This document shows positions 1-8,234 of a stretch of DNA of 54,869 bases, in pieces. The notes under the pieces were generated by a model. That model saw only the letters and a list, made by a program, of their open reading frames with translations. It was not told the origin of the DNA and made no database searches. Source of the DNA: Prevotella sp. (GTDB lineage Bacteria > Bacteroidota > Bacteroidia > Bacteroidales > Bacteroidaceae); assembly GCA_017428055.1 (NCBI GenBank), contig JAFRRN010000060.1:1-54869 (forward strand). Reading direction: 5' to 3'. A program made the position numbers and the translations under genes. Each line of letters opens with the position of its first letter. Position 1 is the stretch's first letter.

Positions 1-869
1 CTGTCCTTATCGAGGTTGATGACCTTGGCATAGCAGCCACCCTCGAAGTTGAACACGCCCTCATCGTCCCATCCGTGCTCGTCGTCGCCAATGAGCAGAC
101 GCTTGGGGTCGGTTGACAAGGTGGTCTTTCCAGTTCCAGAGAGTCCGAAGAAGATAGCGGTGTTCTTGCCTTCCATGTCGGTATTGGCAGAGCAGTGCAT
201 CGAGGCGATGCCTTGCAAGGGGAGGAAATAGTTCATCATCGAGAACATTCCCTTCTTCATCTCACCACCATACCAGGTATTGATAATGACCTGCTCACGG
301 CTCGTGGTGTTGAAAGCGGCACAAGTCTCGCTGCGCAGACCCAGCTCCTTGTAGTTCTCCACCTTTGCCTTTGAGGCATTGAAGATGACGAAATTCGGCT
401 CAAAAGTCTCCAACTCCTCGGCGGTGGGCTGAATGAACATGTTTTTCACAAAGTGTGCTTGCCAAGCCACTTCCACGATGAAACGAACACGCAGACGGGT
501 AGCCTCGTTGGCTCCGCAATAGGCATCCATCACATAGAGGTCTTTGTTTGACAGCTCCTTGATGGCGATTTCCTTCACCTTGGCCCAGACTTCCTCGCTC
601 ATGGGGTGGTTGTCATTGGGATAATCCTCGGTTGGCCACCATACCTTGTCCTCGCTCTGTGCATCCTTAACGATGTATTTGTCCTTGGGGGAACGACCTG
701 TGAAGATACCAGTCATCACATTCACGGCGTCCAACTCAGTGAGTTGGCCTTTGTCGAAACCTGTCAGACCAGCCTTTGTCTCCTCTTCAAAGAGGTACTC
801 ATACGACGGATTGTGGGCTATCACGGTGGAATCTGTGATGCCATACTGTGTCAAATCTAACTTTGCCAT
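1..869 (-). CDS. pckA: ATP-dependent phosphoenolpyruvate carboxykinase (partial, C-terminus off left edge)
   Basis: Interconverts oxaloacetate and PEP with ATP/ADP in the cytosol. In saccharolytic Bacteroidota it usually runs in the CO2-fixing direction, on the route to succinate. The visible 289 N-terminal residues (about half of the usual ~535) begin [10 protein letters not shown] and contain [12 protein letters not shown], the region [13 protein letters not shown], and the P-loop [11 protein letters not shown] followed by [17 protein letters not shown], all characteristic of the ATP-type family. The ATG at 867-869 is preceded by a 5' leader of about 45 bases from a -7 box at 920-927. The gene diverges from upp. 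The reading frame is open to the window edge. Identity is secure; the missing half cannot be assessed. Confidence 0.96.
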   Translation of the reverse strand, partial: MAKLDLTQYGITDSTVIAHNPSYEYLFEEETKAGLTGFDKGQLTELDAVNVMTGIFTGRSPKDKYIVKDAQSEDKVWWPTEDYPNDNHPMSEEVWAKVKEIAIKELSNKDLYVMDAYCGANEATRLRVRFIVEVAWQAHFVKNMFIQPTAEELETFEPNFVIFNASKAKVENYKELGLRSETCAAFNTTSREQVIINTWYGGEMKKGMFSMMNYFLPLQGIASMHCSANTDMEGKNTAIFFGLSGTGKTTLSTDPKRLLIGDDEHGWDDEGVFNFEGGCYAKVINLDKD

Positions 870-919
870 TTTAATGTATTTAATTGTGAGTTACTTGTTT
901 ATCCTTATTAAATCGAGTG

Positions 920-927
920 CAAAGGTA
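920..927 (-). promoter_or_regulatory. Promoter -7 box for pckA
   Basis: On the minus strand this reads TACCTTTG, an exact match to the Bacteroidota -7 consensus TAnnTTTG. It lies about 50 bases upstream of the pckA ATG. No clear -33 TTTG was found. Confidence 0.6.
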
Positions 928-1066
928 CGAATTTTTCCGCCATTAACCGTCCATAATCGGCATTTATTTGTTTTTGGGATTATGTTTTTTGGTTAAAGTA
1001 TTGAAAAAAAGCGACATCTAAAACATTTTTGTCAAGTCTGCATGACAAATTCATCGGGATTTATCG

Positions 1067-1074
1067 TACTTTTG
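1067..1074 (+). promoter_or_regulatory. Promoter -7 box for upp
   Basis: TACTTTTG matches TAnnTTTG and lies 26 bases before the upp start codon. No TTTG was seen at the usual 19-21 base distance, so the -33 element is weak or absent. Confidence 0.6.
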
Positions 1075-1100
1075 CATGACTATCAATCAATTAAACAATT

Positions 1101-1760
1101 ATGACAATCATCAACCTCAGCGAGCAACAGACCATCGTGAACCAATACATGGCAGAACTGCGTGACAAGAAATACCAACAGAACAGGATGCTCTTCCGCA
1201 ACAACATCGAGCGTATCGGACAATGTATGGCTTACGAAATCTCCAAGAAGTTAGAGTACAAGACCAAGACCATCACCACCCCCCTCGGCACCATTGACAT
1301 CCCCTTGCCCAAGAGCGACATCATCGTTGCCACCGTCCTGCGGGCGGGATTGCCGTTCCATCACGGGTTCCTGCATGTGTTCGACCATGCCGACAATGCC
1401 TTCGTGTCAGCCTATCGGATGTACACCAACCGCGAACACACGGAAGTCGGCATCCATACGGAGTACTTGGCAACGCCATCGGTGAAAGGCAAGACCCTCA
1501 TCATCGCTGACCCCATGCTGGCAACGGGTGGCTCCATGGCAGCCGCATACGAAGCACTGCTCAAGACTGGCACACCCAAACAGATACACATCGCCAGCGT
1601 CATCGCCACGCAGGAGGGTATCGATGTTGTCTGTGAGGCCATTGGCGACAAGGATGCCACTATCTGGTGCGCCGCCATTGACCCCGGCATGAACGAGCAT
1701 AAATACATCGTCCCCGGCTTTGGCGATGCCGGGGACTTATGCTATGGCGAAAAACTTTGA
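1101..1760 (+). CDS. upp: Uracil phosphoribosyltransferase
   Basis: Pyrimidine salvage enzyme making UMP from uracil and PRPP. The 219-residue protein has the PRPP-binding loop ADPMLATGGS (about residues 137-146) and the C-terminal uracil-binding segment YIVPGFGDAGDLCYG, both diagnostic of the UPRT family. Length is close to the family norm (about 210). The start follows a -7 box at 1067-1074. It is a single gene facing a convergent glycoside hydrolase, with 46 bases between the stop codons. The C-terminal codons contain a perfect 9-base inverted repeat that is explained by the conserved protein motif. Confidence 0.96.
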   Translation: MTIINLSEQQTIVNQYMAELRDKKYQQNRMLFRNNIERIGQCMAYEISKKLEYKTKTITTPLGTIDIPLPKSDIIVATVLRAGLPFHHGFLHVFDHADNAFVSAYRMYTNREHTEVGIHTEYLATPSVKGKTLIIADPMLATGGSMAAAYEALLKTGTPKQIHIASVIATQEGIDVVCEAIGDKDATIWCAAIDPGMNEHKYIVPGFGDAGDLCYGEKL

Positions 1761-1806
1761 GGGCTGACGTCTCAACTTTGGTCCCTTATCTTTCGTCCTC
1801 CATTGA

Positions 1807-3858
1807 TTAATTGAGGAGATAAACCTTTTCTTTTCCTTGATATGTCATCTTCACCGTCGCCCTGCCAGCCACAATTGGGCTTACCTCAACCTTCACGGCA
1901 GGGTCGGATGCGGTGGCGGTGATGACGGAATGGTCCGTTAAAGGCGCATATACTTGGTAGCGAGTGGCATCGGTATAGCCATTGGCGTTGGTACAACGGA
2001 TGGGCGTTGCGGGCAAGTTGAGCGACTTGCCATCTACCAAGATGCTCGCCTTGGGTACGACGGGGGCTACAAACGGTATGGTGGAATTTGAGAAACCGAT
2101 GCCATGGAAGTCAAACAAACCAATGGGGCGTTGCGGTTGCCGCTGCATACCTCCAAACCTTGGCTGCTCCCTTTGGGGCTGTGGCACCTCGGGGCCTTCC
2201 ACGACAAGATAAATGGCATGTTTCCCCTTTAACCCTTCCACGGCAGGAACGGGCAGTTGGTAATCCCTTGCCTCTTGCGCCGCATCGGCGGGTATGTCTA
2301 ACACACCTATCTCACGACCTTTCCACGTGTCATTGGCGTATGGGCCGTCAAGCATCACACGAATCTTGAACGCCCCCTTCCCACTTGGGGTAAGGCGCAG
2401 ATTCAGCATCGTGCCATCGCCTTTCTTTGCACCAACAAACGCATTGATACCTTTCGTGTTTTTGGAAAGCCCCCCGAATCCAAAATACTTGAACCCAATG
2501 ATGCCCCCATTGGTGATACCGGCCAAGTCCATATTATTATCCCAGTTGTCAAACGAATCCTGCAACCATTCATTGCCCGTGACATAGCAGGCGATACCCG
2601 CTGAATAATATTGATAAGGTGGAAGCCCATAAATCTGGAATCCCTCGGAAGTCACTTCCGCCCCCCTATACTCCGTGCCGTCAGAGGCTGCTGCCGTCCA
2701 TTCATTGTTCTTGCTATACGGGTCGTATGCGGTAATCTTGACGACTCCACCGTCAGCCACCGACTTCTTATCCCATACAATCTTGACAGGAGCCACCATC
2801 GCCTGGCGAGCATTGCCAAATCCCCGAGGCGGACGATGATAGAACACATACCATTGTCCGTTGATCTCCTGGATGGAGCCATGCGTGTTATGGGCGAAAT
2901 TCGTTGTGGTAAGATGGGTTCCATCCTCATTGGGGACAACACCGCGAGAGTCCACCAACACGCCTCCCGACCGCCAAGGACCCAATGGGGAGTCGCCGAA
3001 AGCATAACGAAGAGCAGAATTGGTGGATCCCAACCCATAGTCAGGTCCCGAATAACCAGAGAACACCATGACGTATTTGTTTCCTACTTGACGGATGGAG
3101 GATGCCTCAAAGAAATTGAAGTCGCCGGGATTCTGTCCTTGATAGAGTGAAGGATATTGGGTTCCTTCCGGGTCGCGCACCACACCATAGCGTTCGCTCG
3201 CCGGAATGAAATAGTCATGTATCTCTGTACCGGGGCGCACGGCATACATGTTGTCGGGATCCAACTCGTATGCCGTGGAATGACGGAAACCGTAATAGAC
3301 GTATGCACGGTAGCCCCTTGCGTAGTCGGGGTCGTTTTTGTCCGTGACTTGCTCGACGAAAACCGATGGGTCGAAGTCTATCAACGAGCCGTCCACGCAC
3401 CTCCGCCCATCCTCTGTGAGGTTGACGGGCGTAAATGGGCCATTGGGACGGTCGCCCTTGCAGACCATCGCCACGCGCCCCCACCCCCTTGAATGCGGAT
3501 AGAGATAGTATGTCTTCTTGCCCGTCGTCTTGTCTCTCACCTCCACGAGGTCGGGTGCATACATCGTGTCCCACTGCCCATTGACGAAATAACTGAAGAT
3601 AGGGCCTTCGTCGCGCCATTGGGATAAGTCCTCCACAGGTGCCGACCACATCCTGATGTCGTTTCCACAATAGGCTGAATAGGTTATATCGTGCGAACCT
3701 ATTATATAAGCACGGTACTTCCCTGGGTTGTCAGGGTCTTCAAACACGCGGGGTTCCCCGTCTGGCAGATGTTCCCACAAAGGCAAATAGGGATTTTGCG
3801 CCCATACGGCGGAAAAGGCAAACAGCAACAATGCCTGTAACAATAGATTCTTTTTCAT
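1807..3858 (-). CDS. Secreted GH43-family glycoside hydrolase with C-terminal CBM6-like domain
   Basis: Predicted exo- or endo-acting arabinosidase/xylosidase-type hydrolase; exact substrate not resolvable here. The signal peptide is MKKNLLLQALLLFAFSAVWA, cleaved before Q21. A five-bladed propeller domain (about 25-400) carries three candidate carboxylates typical of GH43: D41 in FEDPD (base), D161 or D163 in LIDFDPSVFVE (pKa modulator), and E251 in FFEASSIRQV (acid). About 410-570 looks like a CBM6-type jelly roll (YYSAGIACYVTGNEW, GGIIGFKYFGFGG). The last ~100 residues form a further beta domain. It is a single gene with its own promoter (3915-3922) and no SusC/D pair beside it. Family call is good; specificity is unknown. 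Confidence 0.85.
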   Translation of the reverse strand: MKKNLLLQALLLFAFSAVWAQNPYLPLWEHLPDGEPRVFEDPDNPGKYRAYIIGSHDITYSAYCGNDIRMWSAPVEDLSQWRDEGPIFSYFVNGQWDTMYAPDLVEVRDKTTGKKTYYLYPHSRGWGRVAMVCKGDRPNGPFTPVNLTEDGRRCVDGSLIDFDPSVFVEQVTDKNDPDYARGYRAYVYYGFRHSTAYELDPDNMYAVRPGTEIHDYFIPASERYGVVRDPEGTQYPSLYQGQNPGDFNFFEASSIRQVGNKYVMVFSGYSGPDYGLGSTNSALRYAFGDSPLGPWRSGGVLVDSRGVVPNEDGTHLTTTNFAHNTHGSIQEINGQWYVFYHRPPRGFGNARQAMVAPVKIVWDKKSVADGGVVKITAYDPYSKNNEWTAAASDGTEYRGAEVTSEGFQIYGLPPYQYYSAGIACYVTGNEWLQDSFDNWDNNMDLAGITNGGIIGFKYFGFGGLSKNTKGINAFVGAKKGDGTMLNLRLTPSGKGAFKIRVMLDGPYANDTWKGREIGVLDIPADAAQEARDYQLPVPAVEGLKGKHAIYLVVEGPEVPQPQREQPRFGGMQRQPQRPIGLFDFHGIGFSNSTIPFVAPVVPKASILVDGKSLNLPATPIRCTNANGYTDATRYQVYAPLTDHSVITATASDPAVKVEVSPIVAGRATVKMTYQGKEKVYLLN

Positions 3859-3914
3859 GACTCAATATATGTATAAAATTATATTCACGCCACCAAAAGC
3901 ATAGTGTTTGGATG

Positions 3915-3922
3915 CAAATATA
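3915..3922 (-). promoter_or_regulatory. Promoter -7 box for the GH43 gene
   Basis: Reads TATATTTG on the minus strand, an exact TAnnTTTG match, about 57 bases upstream of the ATG at 3858. No convincing -33 TTTG. Confidence 0.55.
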
Positions 3923-4038
3923 ACAAATAATCAACACATGCCGAAATGGGAAACATGCTCTCTAATACCATGTTTTTTACGGGAAACTTGGTATAATGAA
4001 TATGATACACCTTAAAAACAGGAAAGCAATGGGATGGT

Positions 4039-5028
4039 TTACTGCCCACCAAGCCTATCGAAGAACGTAATGACCTCCTCCCAAGTCTTCATCTCGTCGC
4101 TGCCAAAGCCGATATTTGTACCCATGAAGCCAGCATCGGGAGCGGCATCTATCATATAATCACCGTAAAGCAACGCCTTTTGGTTGGTAAACACCACACG
4201 GTCATGAGCGGGGGTGCTTAGATATTTTTCTATCCATGATTGCATGTTGGCAAGACTTCCGTGGTCATTAGTAGGTGCGGGAGCCACAACATACACATTA
4301 TATCGTTCTATCAACATCTCGTATGCCTTGTTCAAACAAGACATAGGCTTGCCATAATGGTCAATCATCGCGTTGGCATGGATATAGACGATGGGTCGCT
4401 CACGCCCCTCCTGCCTATCATCTATCCACCTCATCACAGGCACTATGCCATGGAAAAAGGAATGGTCGGTCATGCGATGCTCGCCATGGAAATGTAGGGC
4501 TTGCGGATAATGTTGCCGAAAGAGGTCAAATGTATGCACCAAGGGGTCTTCGTCACCAAACAATCCCCACACCTTTTGCCGCTCCTCCTCTGTGACATGG
4601 GAGAAACAATGGGTGGTCATATCCCTATATTCCTTCACCAAAGCCTTGGTGACAATGAACTCCTGGACACCATCTTGACGTGGGTTTTGGAACGTTTGCT
4701 TGCCCGTCAACCCATGCTCATGCATGGTCTCGCCCATCTGGAAGGCAGGATTCACCAAGATGCGGTCATAGCCATACAACATCTCCGCATACATGCCGCC
4801 CATCGAGGTGCCAATGATCAAGTCGGGCTTTTGCTCCTCGCACACCCGTCGCAACAATGCCATCGCCTCCTCGGGATGGATGGGGAGGTCGAATGATACG
4901 ACCTCCGCTTTGGGGAATGTGTCCCTGATACGCTTTACTGTTCCCGATTGGGCAGATGAGGCAAAGCCATGCACATACATGATTCTCTTGTTAATCCAGA
5001 GGTCGGGGTATTGCTTTGATAATGGCAT
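4039..5028 (-). CDS. Fusion of YqiA/UPF0227-type esterase with a degenerate NT5C-like HAD domain
   Basis: Residues ~14-205 resemble the YqiA/YcfP (UPF0227) alpha/beta hydrolases: MYVHGFASS, nucleophile elbow GTSMGG (S75), GDEDPLV (D161), and MTDHSF with the candidate catalytic H189. Residues ~210-329 resemble the 5'(3')-deoxyribonucleotidase (NT5C) HAD fold, with YIHANAMIDHYG where the family has a DMDGVLxDF motif, and GDYMIDAAP where the family has a GDxLIDD-like motif. The nucleophile Asp and acid/base Asp are therefore replaced by His217 and Asn219, so the second domain is probably not a phosphatase. It is the third gene of a minus-strand cluster after the GTPase and its membrane partner. 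The gap of 39 bases holds a 9-base word array. The start could instead be Met17. Function unknown. Confidence 0.7.
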   Translation of the reverse strand: MPLSKQYPDLWINKRIMYVHGFASSAQSGTVKRIRDTFPKAEVVSFDLPIHPEEAMALLRRVCEEQKPDLIIGTSMGGMYAEMLYGYDRILVNPAFQMGETMHEHGLTGKQTFQNPRQDGVQEFIVTKALVKEYRDMTTHCFSHVTEEERQKVWGLFGDEDPLVHTFDLFRQHYPQALHFHGEHRMTDHSFFHGIVPVMRWIDDRQEGRERPIVYIHANAMIDHYGKPMSCLNKAYEMLIERYNVYVVAPAPTNDHGSLANMQSWIEKYLSTPAHDRVVFTNQKALLYGDYMIDAAPDAGFMGTNIGFGSDEMKTWEEVITFFDRLGGQ

Positions 5029-5036
5029 AGATAGAT

Positions 5037-5081
5037 GGGGTGAATGAGGTTATTGGGTTTAATGGGGTTAATGGGCTGTTG
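5037..5081. repeat. Five 9-base words in tandem
   Basis: Plus-strand words GGGGTGAAT, GAGGTTATT, GGGTTTAAT, GGGGTTAAT, GGGCTGTTG follow one another at an exact 9-base period. The array spans the stop codon of the upstream gene (5068-5070) and most of the gap to the next gene in the cluster. Confidence 0.6.
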
Positions 5082-6102
5082 GGGAGACCGTGGAGGGCTT
5101 GGATCCCGTGAGCAACTCGGTAATCTTCGTCCCGAGGAACTGGACACTCGACACGGTGGAGTCCTTGGCTATCTCTCCCAACGCCTTGGCAGAGTCGAGC
5201 ATGGCATATCTCCGCACACGCACACCCGACTTCCCTTTCAGGGCCTCACTGCCCTTCTTCAAGTAGGAAAGCGTGACATAGCCTATTCGCAGGGTGATGA
5301 GCGTGTTCAATGCACCATCAATAATCGATGCGGGGATGACACCTGAGATTTTCAAGTTAGATACGCTGCCGAGGAACTCCGTCTCCGAGAACGCATCCAC
5401 ATCGGCATTGTTGACCGCATCACCCAAGGGAATGGTGATGTCCTCAAAGTTAGAAAGCGAGTTAGAGATATAATAACTGAAAAGCGATGTCACCAAGATA
5501 CGCGCGTATTGGTTGAACAACTGCTTATGGGTGGGCTTGAAGCCCGAGCAACGGATGAGGTCGCCTATCATGCGGAAATTGATTACCATCGATGTGAGTG
5601 CGTCAATCTTGCCGCTCTGGCACAGGGCGGTAATCATGAAGACGGTCTTCGACCACTCATGGATATGCGACTTGATGGTCTTATACCGATGTTCCAACTC
5701 CTCTTGCACGATTCTCACCAAGTCCTCATCGTCGTGGTAACACTCCAACGACTGCGCCAATTGCCGTTGGTATTCCTTGCGTTCCTCGGCAGGGATATAG
5801 TCGCAATGGCGCACCAGTCGGTTTCCGAAACTCACCAACTTCTGCCTCGACTCATCCGTCATGTTGTTGGTGTCCACGTCTATCGTCAGTTTGGGGAATG
5901 CCGGGGCATGGTGAAGCTTGTAGATTGGGAGGATGATGACGTATGCAAACGCCAAAAGAATCACCGCATAAAATATATATTCCGCGTATGCGAAATGTGT
6001 CAGGCGCGTCAATTTCTCGCCAATGGTGATGACATCACTGGCGAGCATGATGGCGAAAACGCCAATGAAGATGGACACGATGATGAAGAGGTTGCGTTTC
6101 AT
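5068..6102 (-). CDS. Two-helix membrane protein partnered with the dynamin-like GTPase (DUF697/YcjF-like)
   Basis: 344 residues. Two N-terminal transmembrane helices (about 5-24 and 41-62) are followed by a large soluble part. A helical segment around 75-180 includes a basic/acidic stretch (ERKEYQRQLAQSLECYHDDE). A glycine- and serine-rich segment around 240-285 (SGVIPASIIDGALNTLITLRIGY) recalls the C-terminal membrane-associating part of DUF697/YcjF proteins. The start is 2 bases after the stop of the GTPase gene, so the two are almost certainly co-translated. Pairing of a dynamin-like GTPase with a small membrane protein suggests a joint role at the inner membrane. The family assignment is tentative and the function unknown. 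Confidence 0.6.
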   Translation of the reverse strand: MKRNLFIIVSIFIGVFAIMLASDVITIGEKLTRLTHFAYAEYIFYAVILLAFAYVIILPIYKLHHAPAFPKLTIDVDTNNMTDESRQKLVSFGNRLVRHCDYIPAEERKEYQRQLAQSLECYHDDEDLVRIVQEELEHRYKTIKSHIHEWSKTVFMITALCQSGKIDALTSMVINFRMIGDLIRCSGFKPTHKQLFNQYARILVTSLFSYYISNSLSNFEDITIPLGDAVNNADVDAFSETEFLGSVSNLKISGVIPASIIDGALNTLITLRIGYVTLSYLKKGSEALKGKSGVRVRRYAMLDSAKALGEIAKDSTVSSVQFLGTKITELLTGSKPSTVSPTAH

Positions 6103-6104
6103 GG

Positions 6105-7877
6105 CTACATGATGATGTTTGAAAGACGGGCACTAAGGTTGTCGAGAGTATCGAGAGAGTCAAGGTCCTCACGGCTGATGAGGCTTTCCCTGATGCCTTG
6201 GAAAGAGGCGGCTATCCGTTCTATATAGACCTTCTCCGTGGCATGTACCTCGTCCTTGATGAGGTTTTTCATGGTGTTGTGGCTCGTGAGGTCTTTCTTC
6301 ATCTTGCGAACGGCATCGCGCACCACCTCCACGCTCAATGGCATGGCGAACATCTGCTTCCACCAGGCGTTGCGTTTCACGTATTGCCTGAGCTCATCGC
6401 GTGTCAGCCTTTCCTCGATGGCAATCGACACCTTATCCATATCAGGCGACTCTATGTCAGAAGTAAGCCGCTCGTCGATGCGACGGGTAAACTCTGATGT
6501 CTTGGTCTTGTATCGCTGAAAGAGGTTTTCCGAAAGGAACGTATTGACATCAGAGAAATACTTGTTGGCAAGCCGCTCCAACCGCTCAAGGCATTGTCCC
6601 ATGCCCTCGGAACTGTTGATGCGGCTGTCTATCTCTGAGTCGAAGACCGACACGGGCGCTTGCGAGGTCGTGGCACTCACGATGTCGTCCAATTCCGCAT
6701 CGGTAATCGCCAGCTCCTGCCCGATATGCTCCAGCCATTGACCCAAGAGGTCATAGTCATCTTTCTTCACACGCAGCCCTTTTCCCTTTTCCTTGAGCAA
6801 CGAAAGCAGGCTCTCGCGGAATTGGGCGGTGCGGTCGAGGCATCTCTTCAACCGCAATTCCGTGATGTTGGTCGTGATCTTGTCGTAGAGTTTCTGCTCT
6901 ATCTTGGCAAATTCCACCTGTTCGGCATTCAGCTCCTCGTTGAAATCTGTCTTGAACTTGCCCATTCCATCGGTGAAATCCGTTACCTTTCCCAAGTTCA
7001 CACAACTGATGAAATCGGGCTCGATGTTGAATCCCTTGCGCCTAATCTCGTCATATTCCTTCTGCGCCTGCCGCTCCACATCCTGTTGCCTCTCATTCTC
7101 ATCGCGCCAATAAGACGAGTCAAACACGTTGTGGATAAGATACACGGGTACGCTCTCGTTGTATTCCCTCAACTTGTCGAGGTATTTGGCGGAGGTGACG
7201 TTGAATGCCGACACCGAACTATGCACAAACAAAATCAAGTCAACACGCTTGGAGATGGCCTCATAGAGCGGGTCGTTCTCGATGTTCACATTATTCCCGT
7301 CAAACCCAGGCATGTCTACAAGGAATATCTTGCCCTCGCCCGCCGCGTCGTCATTATGCAACAGCTTGCTCCCCGTGGTGGTGATGGACGTGATGACGGT
7401 ACGGTCGCCCTTGTTATACGACGGGAAAATCACCTCCTTGATATTGTCCTCCGTCAACGCGAAGGTCTCTTTCTCCAAGAAACGCTCCACCTCCGCGTCA
7501 TCAGGCATGATGCCCCGGAGCTTGTCAACGATAAGGTCGAGGTCTTCCGCCTTCCTTCCATCCACCTTCGAGCGGTACACATCAATCCGGCAGTCACGCT
7601 CATCGTCCACATTGGAGATGATGGAGGGCCTGACGGTGCATTCCAACTTGTCCGTGGGACTCACAAACCGATGCGCCAACAAGTTGACCAACGTCGACTT
7701 ACCCGACTTCACCGGTCCCACCACCAGCATGATGAACGACCCGTTCTTGTATTCCATCGAGCGGCGAGCCAACCGTTGTAGGTTGGTCTTCACCTCCCCG
7801 TCAGGCAATTTGGGCGCAACATTATGCGCCAATTCTATCAGTTGTCGGGATATAGCTTCAAGTTTCTTCATGGGCAT
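6105..7877 (-). CDS. Dynamin-like GTPase
   Basis: 590 residues counted from ATG 7877. The GTPase domain has G1 VVGPVKSGKST (about 51-61), a conserved TV..S switch region, G3 VDMPGFDG and a G4-like HNVFD in place of NKxD. It is followed by long helical, charged segments (about 330-590), as in the stalk of bacterial dynamin-like proteins, which hydrolyse GTP and remodel membranes. The reading frame is open 23 codons further upstream (to 7946), but a perfect -7 box (7907-7914) lies inside that stretch, so ATG 7877 or 7871 is the likelier start. The last residues encode a D-x-L triplet run from a 9-base word array. First gene of a three-gene minus-strand unit. Confidence 0.8.
   Translation of the reverse strand: MPMKKLEAISRQLIELAHNVAPKLPDGEVKTNLQRLARRSMEYKNGSFIMLVVGPVKSGKSTLVNLLAHRFVSPTDKLECTVRPSIISNVDDERDCRIDVYRSKVDGRKAEDLDLIVDKLRGIMPDDAEVERFLEKETFALTEDNIKEVIFPSYNKGDRTVITSITTTGSKLLHNDDAAGEGKIFLVDMPGFDGNNVNIENDPLYEAISKRVDLILFVHSSVSAFNVTSAKYLDKLREYNESVPVYLIHNVFDSSYWRDENERQQDVERQAQKEYDEIRRKGFNIEPDFISCVNLGKVTDFTDGMGKFKTDFNEELNAEQVEFAKIEQKLYDKITTNITELRLKRCLDRTAQFRESLLSLLKEKGKGLRVKKDDYDLLGQWLEHIGQELAITDAELDDIVSATTSQAPVSVFDSEIDSRINSSEGMGQCLERLERLANKYFSDVNTFLSENLFQRYKTKTSEFTRRIDERLTSDIESPDMDKVSIAIEERLTRDELRQYVKRNAWWKQMFAMPLSVEVVRDAVRKMKKDLTSHNTMKNLIKDEVHATEKVYIERIAASFQGIRESLISREDLDSLDTLDNLSARLSNIIM
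6135..6170. repeat. Four 9-base words at the 3' end of the GTPase gene
   Basis: Plus-strand words AAGGTTGTC, GAGAGTATC, GAGAGAGTC, AAGGTCCTC run at an exact 9-base period. On the coding strand they give the tripeptide run LDS-LDT-LDN-L near the C-terminus. Confidence 0.45.
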
Positions 7878-7906
7878 TTTGTCTCTATTCCAAAGGATTA
7901 CAGATG

Positions 7907-7914
7907 CAAAGATA
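7907..7914 (-). promoter_or_regulatory. Promoter -7 box for the GTPase operon
   Basis: Reads TATCTTTG on the minus strand, an exact TAnnTTTG match. Transcription would start near 7901, giving a leader of about 24 bases before ATG 7877. This decides the start codon. Confidence 0.65.
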
Positions 7915-8027
7915 GGGAAAAACGGCATAAAACCATTTGTTTTCACGCATTTTTTCCTTTTGCCAGGAAAATAATTGGTGTGTGTGCATCGGTTCTCCGC
8001 CCATCATAACCCAATTTCGCCTGCTTA

Positions 8028-8091
8028 TTTTGGCTATAGCCGCAAACCCTTTTGGCTATAGCCGCAAGGTCTTTTGGCTATAGGCAAAAGG
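8028..8091. repeat. Three tandem palindromes at 22-base period
   Basis: Three units begin at 8028, 8050 and 8072. The first two share TTTTGGCTATAGCCGCAA, with a perfect core palindrome GGCTATAGCC. The third is TTTTGGCTATAGGCAAAA. An idealised unit is the 18-base palindrome TTTTGGCTATAGCCAAAA plus a 4-base spacer. The array lies between the divergent GTPase and GH105 promoters, in a stretch of more than 300 bases without a gene. I see nothing else in 7915-8175. Confidence 0.8.
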
Positions 8092-8175
8092 TGGCGGATG
8101 TGGCATTTACTCCCTCTGAAGCATACATCTAAACCAACTAAATGTATGGTTTAGCCCATAGAAATCAGCATAAAA

Positions 8176-8207
8176 TTTGGTAAATCAACATAATATATCT
8201 ATTTTTG
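8176..8207 (+). promoter_or_regulatory. Bacteroidota promoter for the GH105 gene
   Basis: TTTG (8176-8179), 20 bases, then TATTTTTG (8200-8207). Both boxes and the spacing match the Bacteroidota consensus exactly. The start would be near 8213, which rules out the in-frame TTG at 8205 as initiator. Confidence 0.8.
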
Positions 8208-8234
8208 CATACAACAATCAAAAACCATGACATC

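Noticed and set aside
1709-1735. Perfect 9-base inverted repeat near the end of upp
   Set aside because: It lies wholly in codons for the conserved uracil-binding motif, lacks a T-run, and is best explained by protein constraint.
7878-7946. N-terminal extension of the dynamin-like GTPase
   Set aside because: A perfect -7 promoter box lies inside it, so transcription most likely starts downstream of the extension.
8205-8234. TTG start for the GH105 gene
   Set aside because: The TTG lies within the -7 box; ATG 8235 opens directly on the signal peptide.
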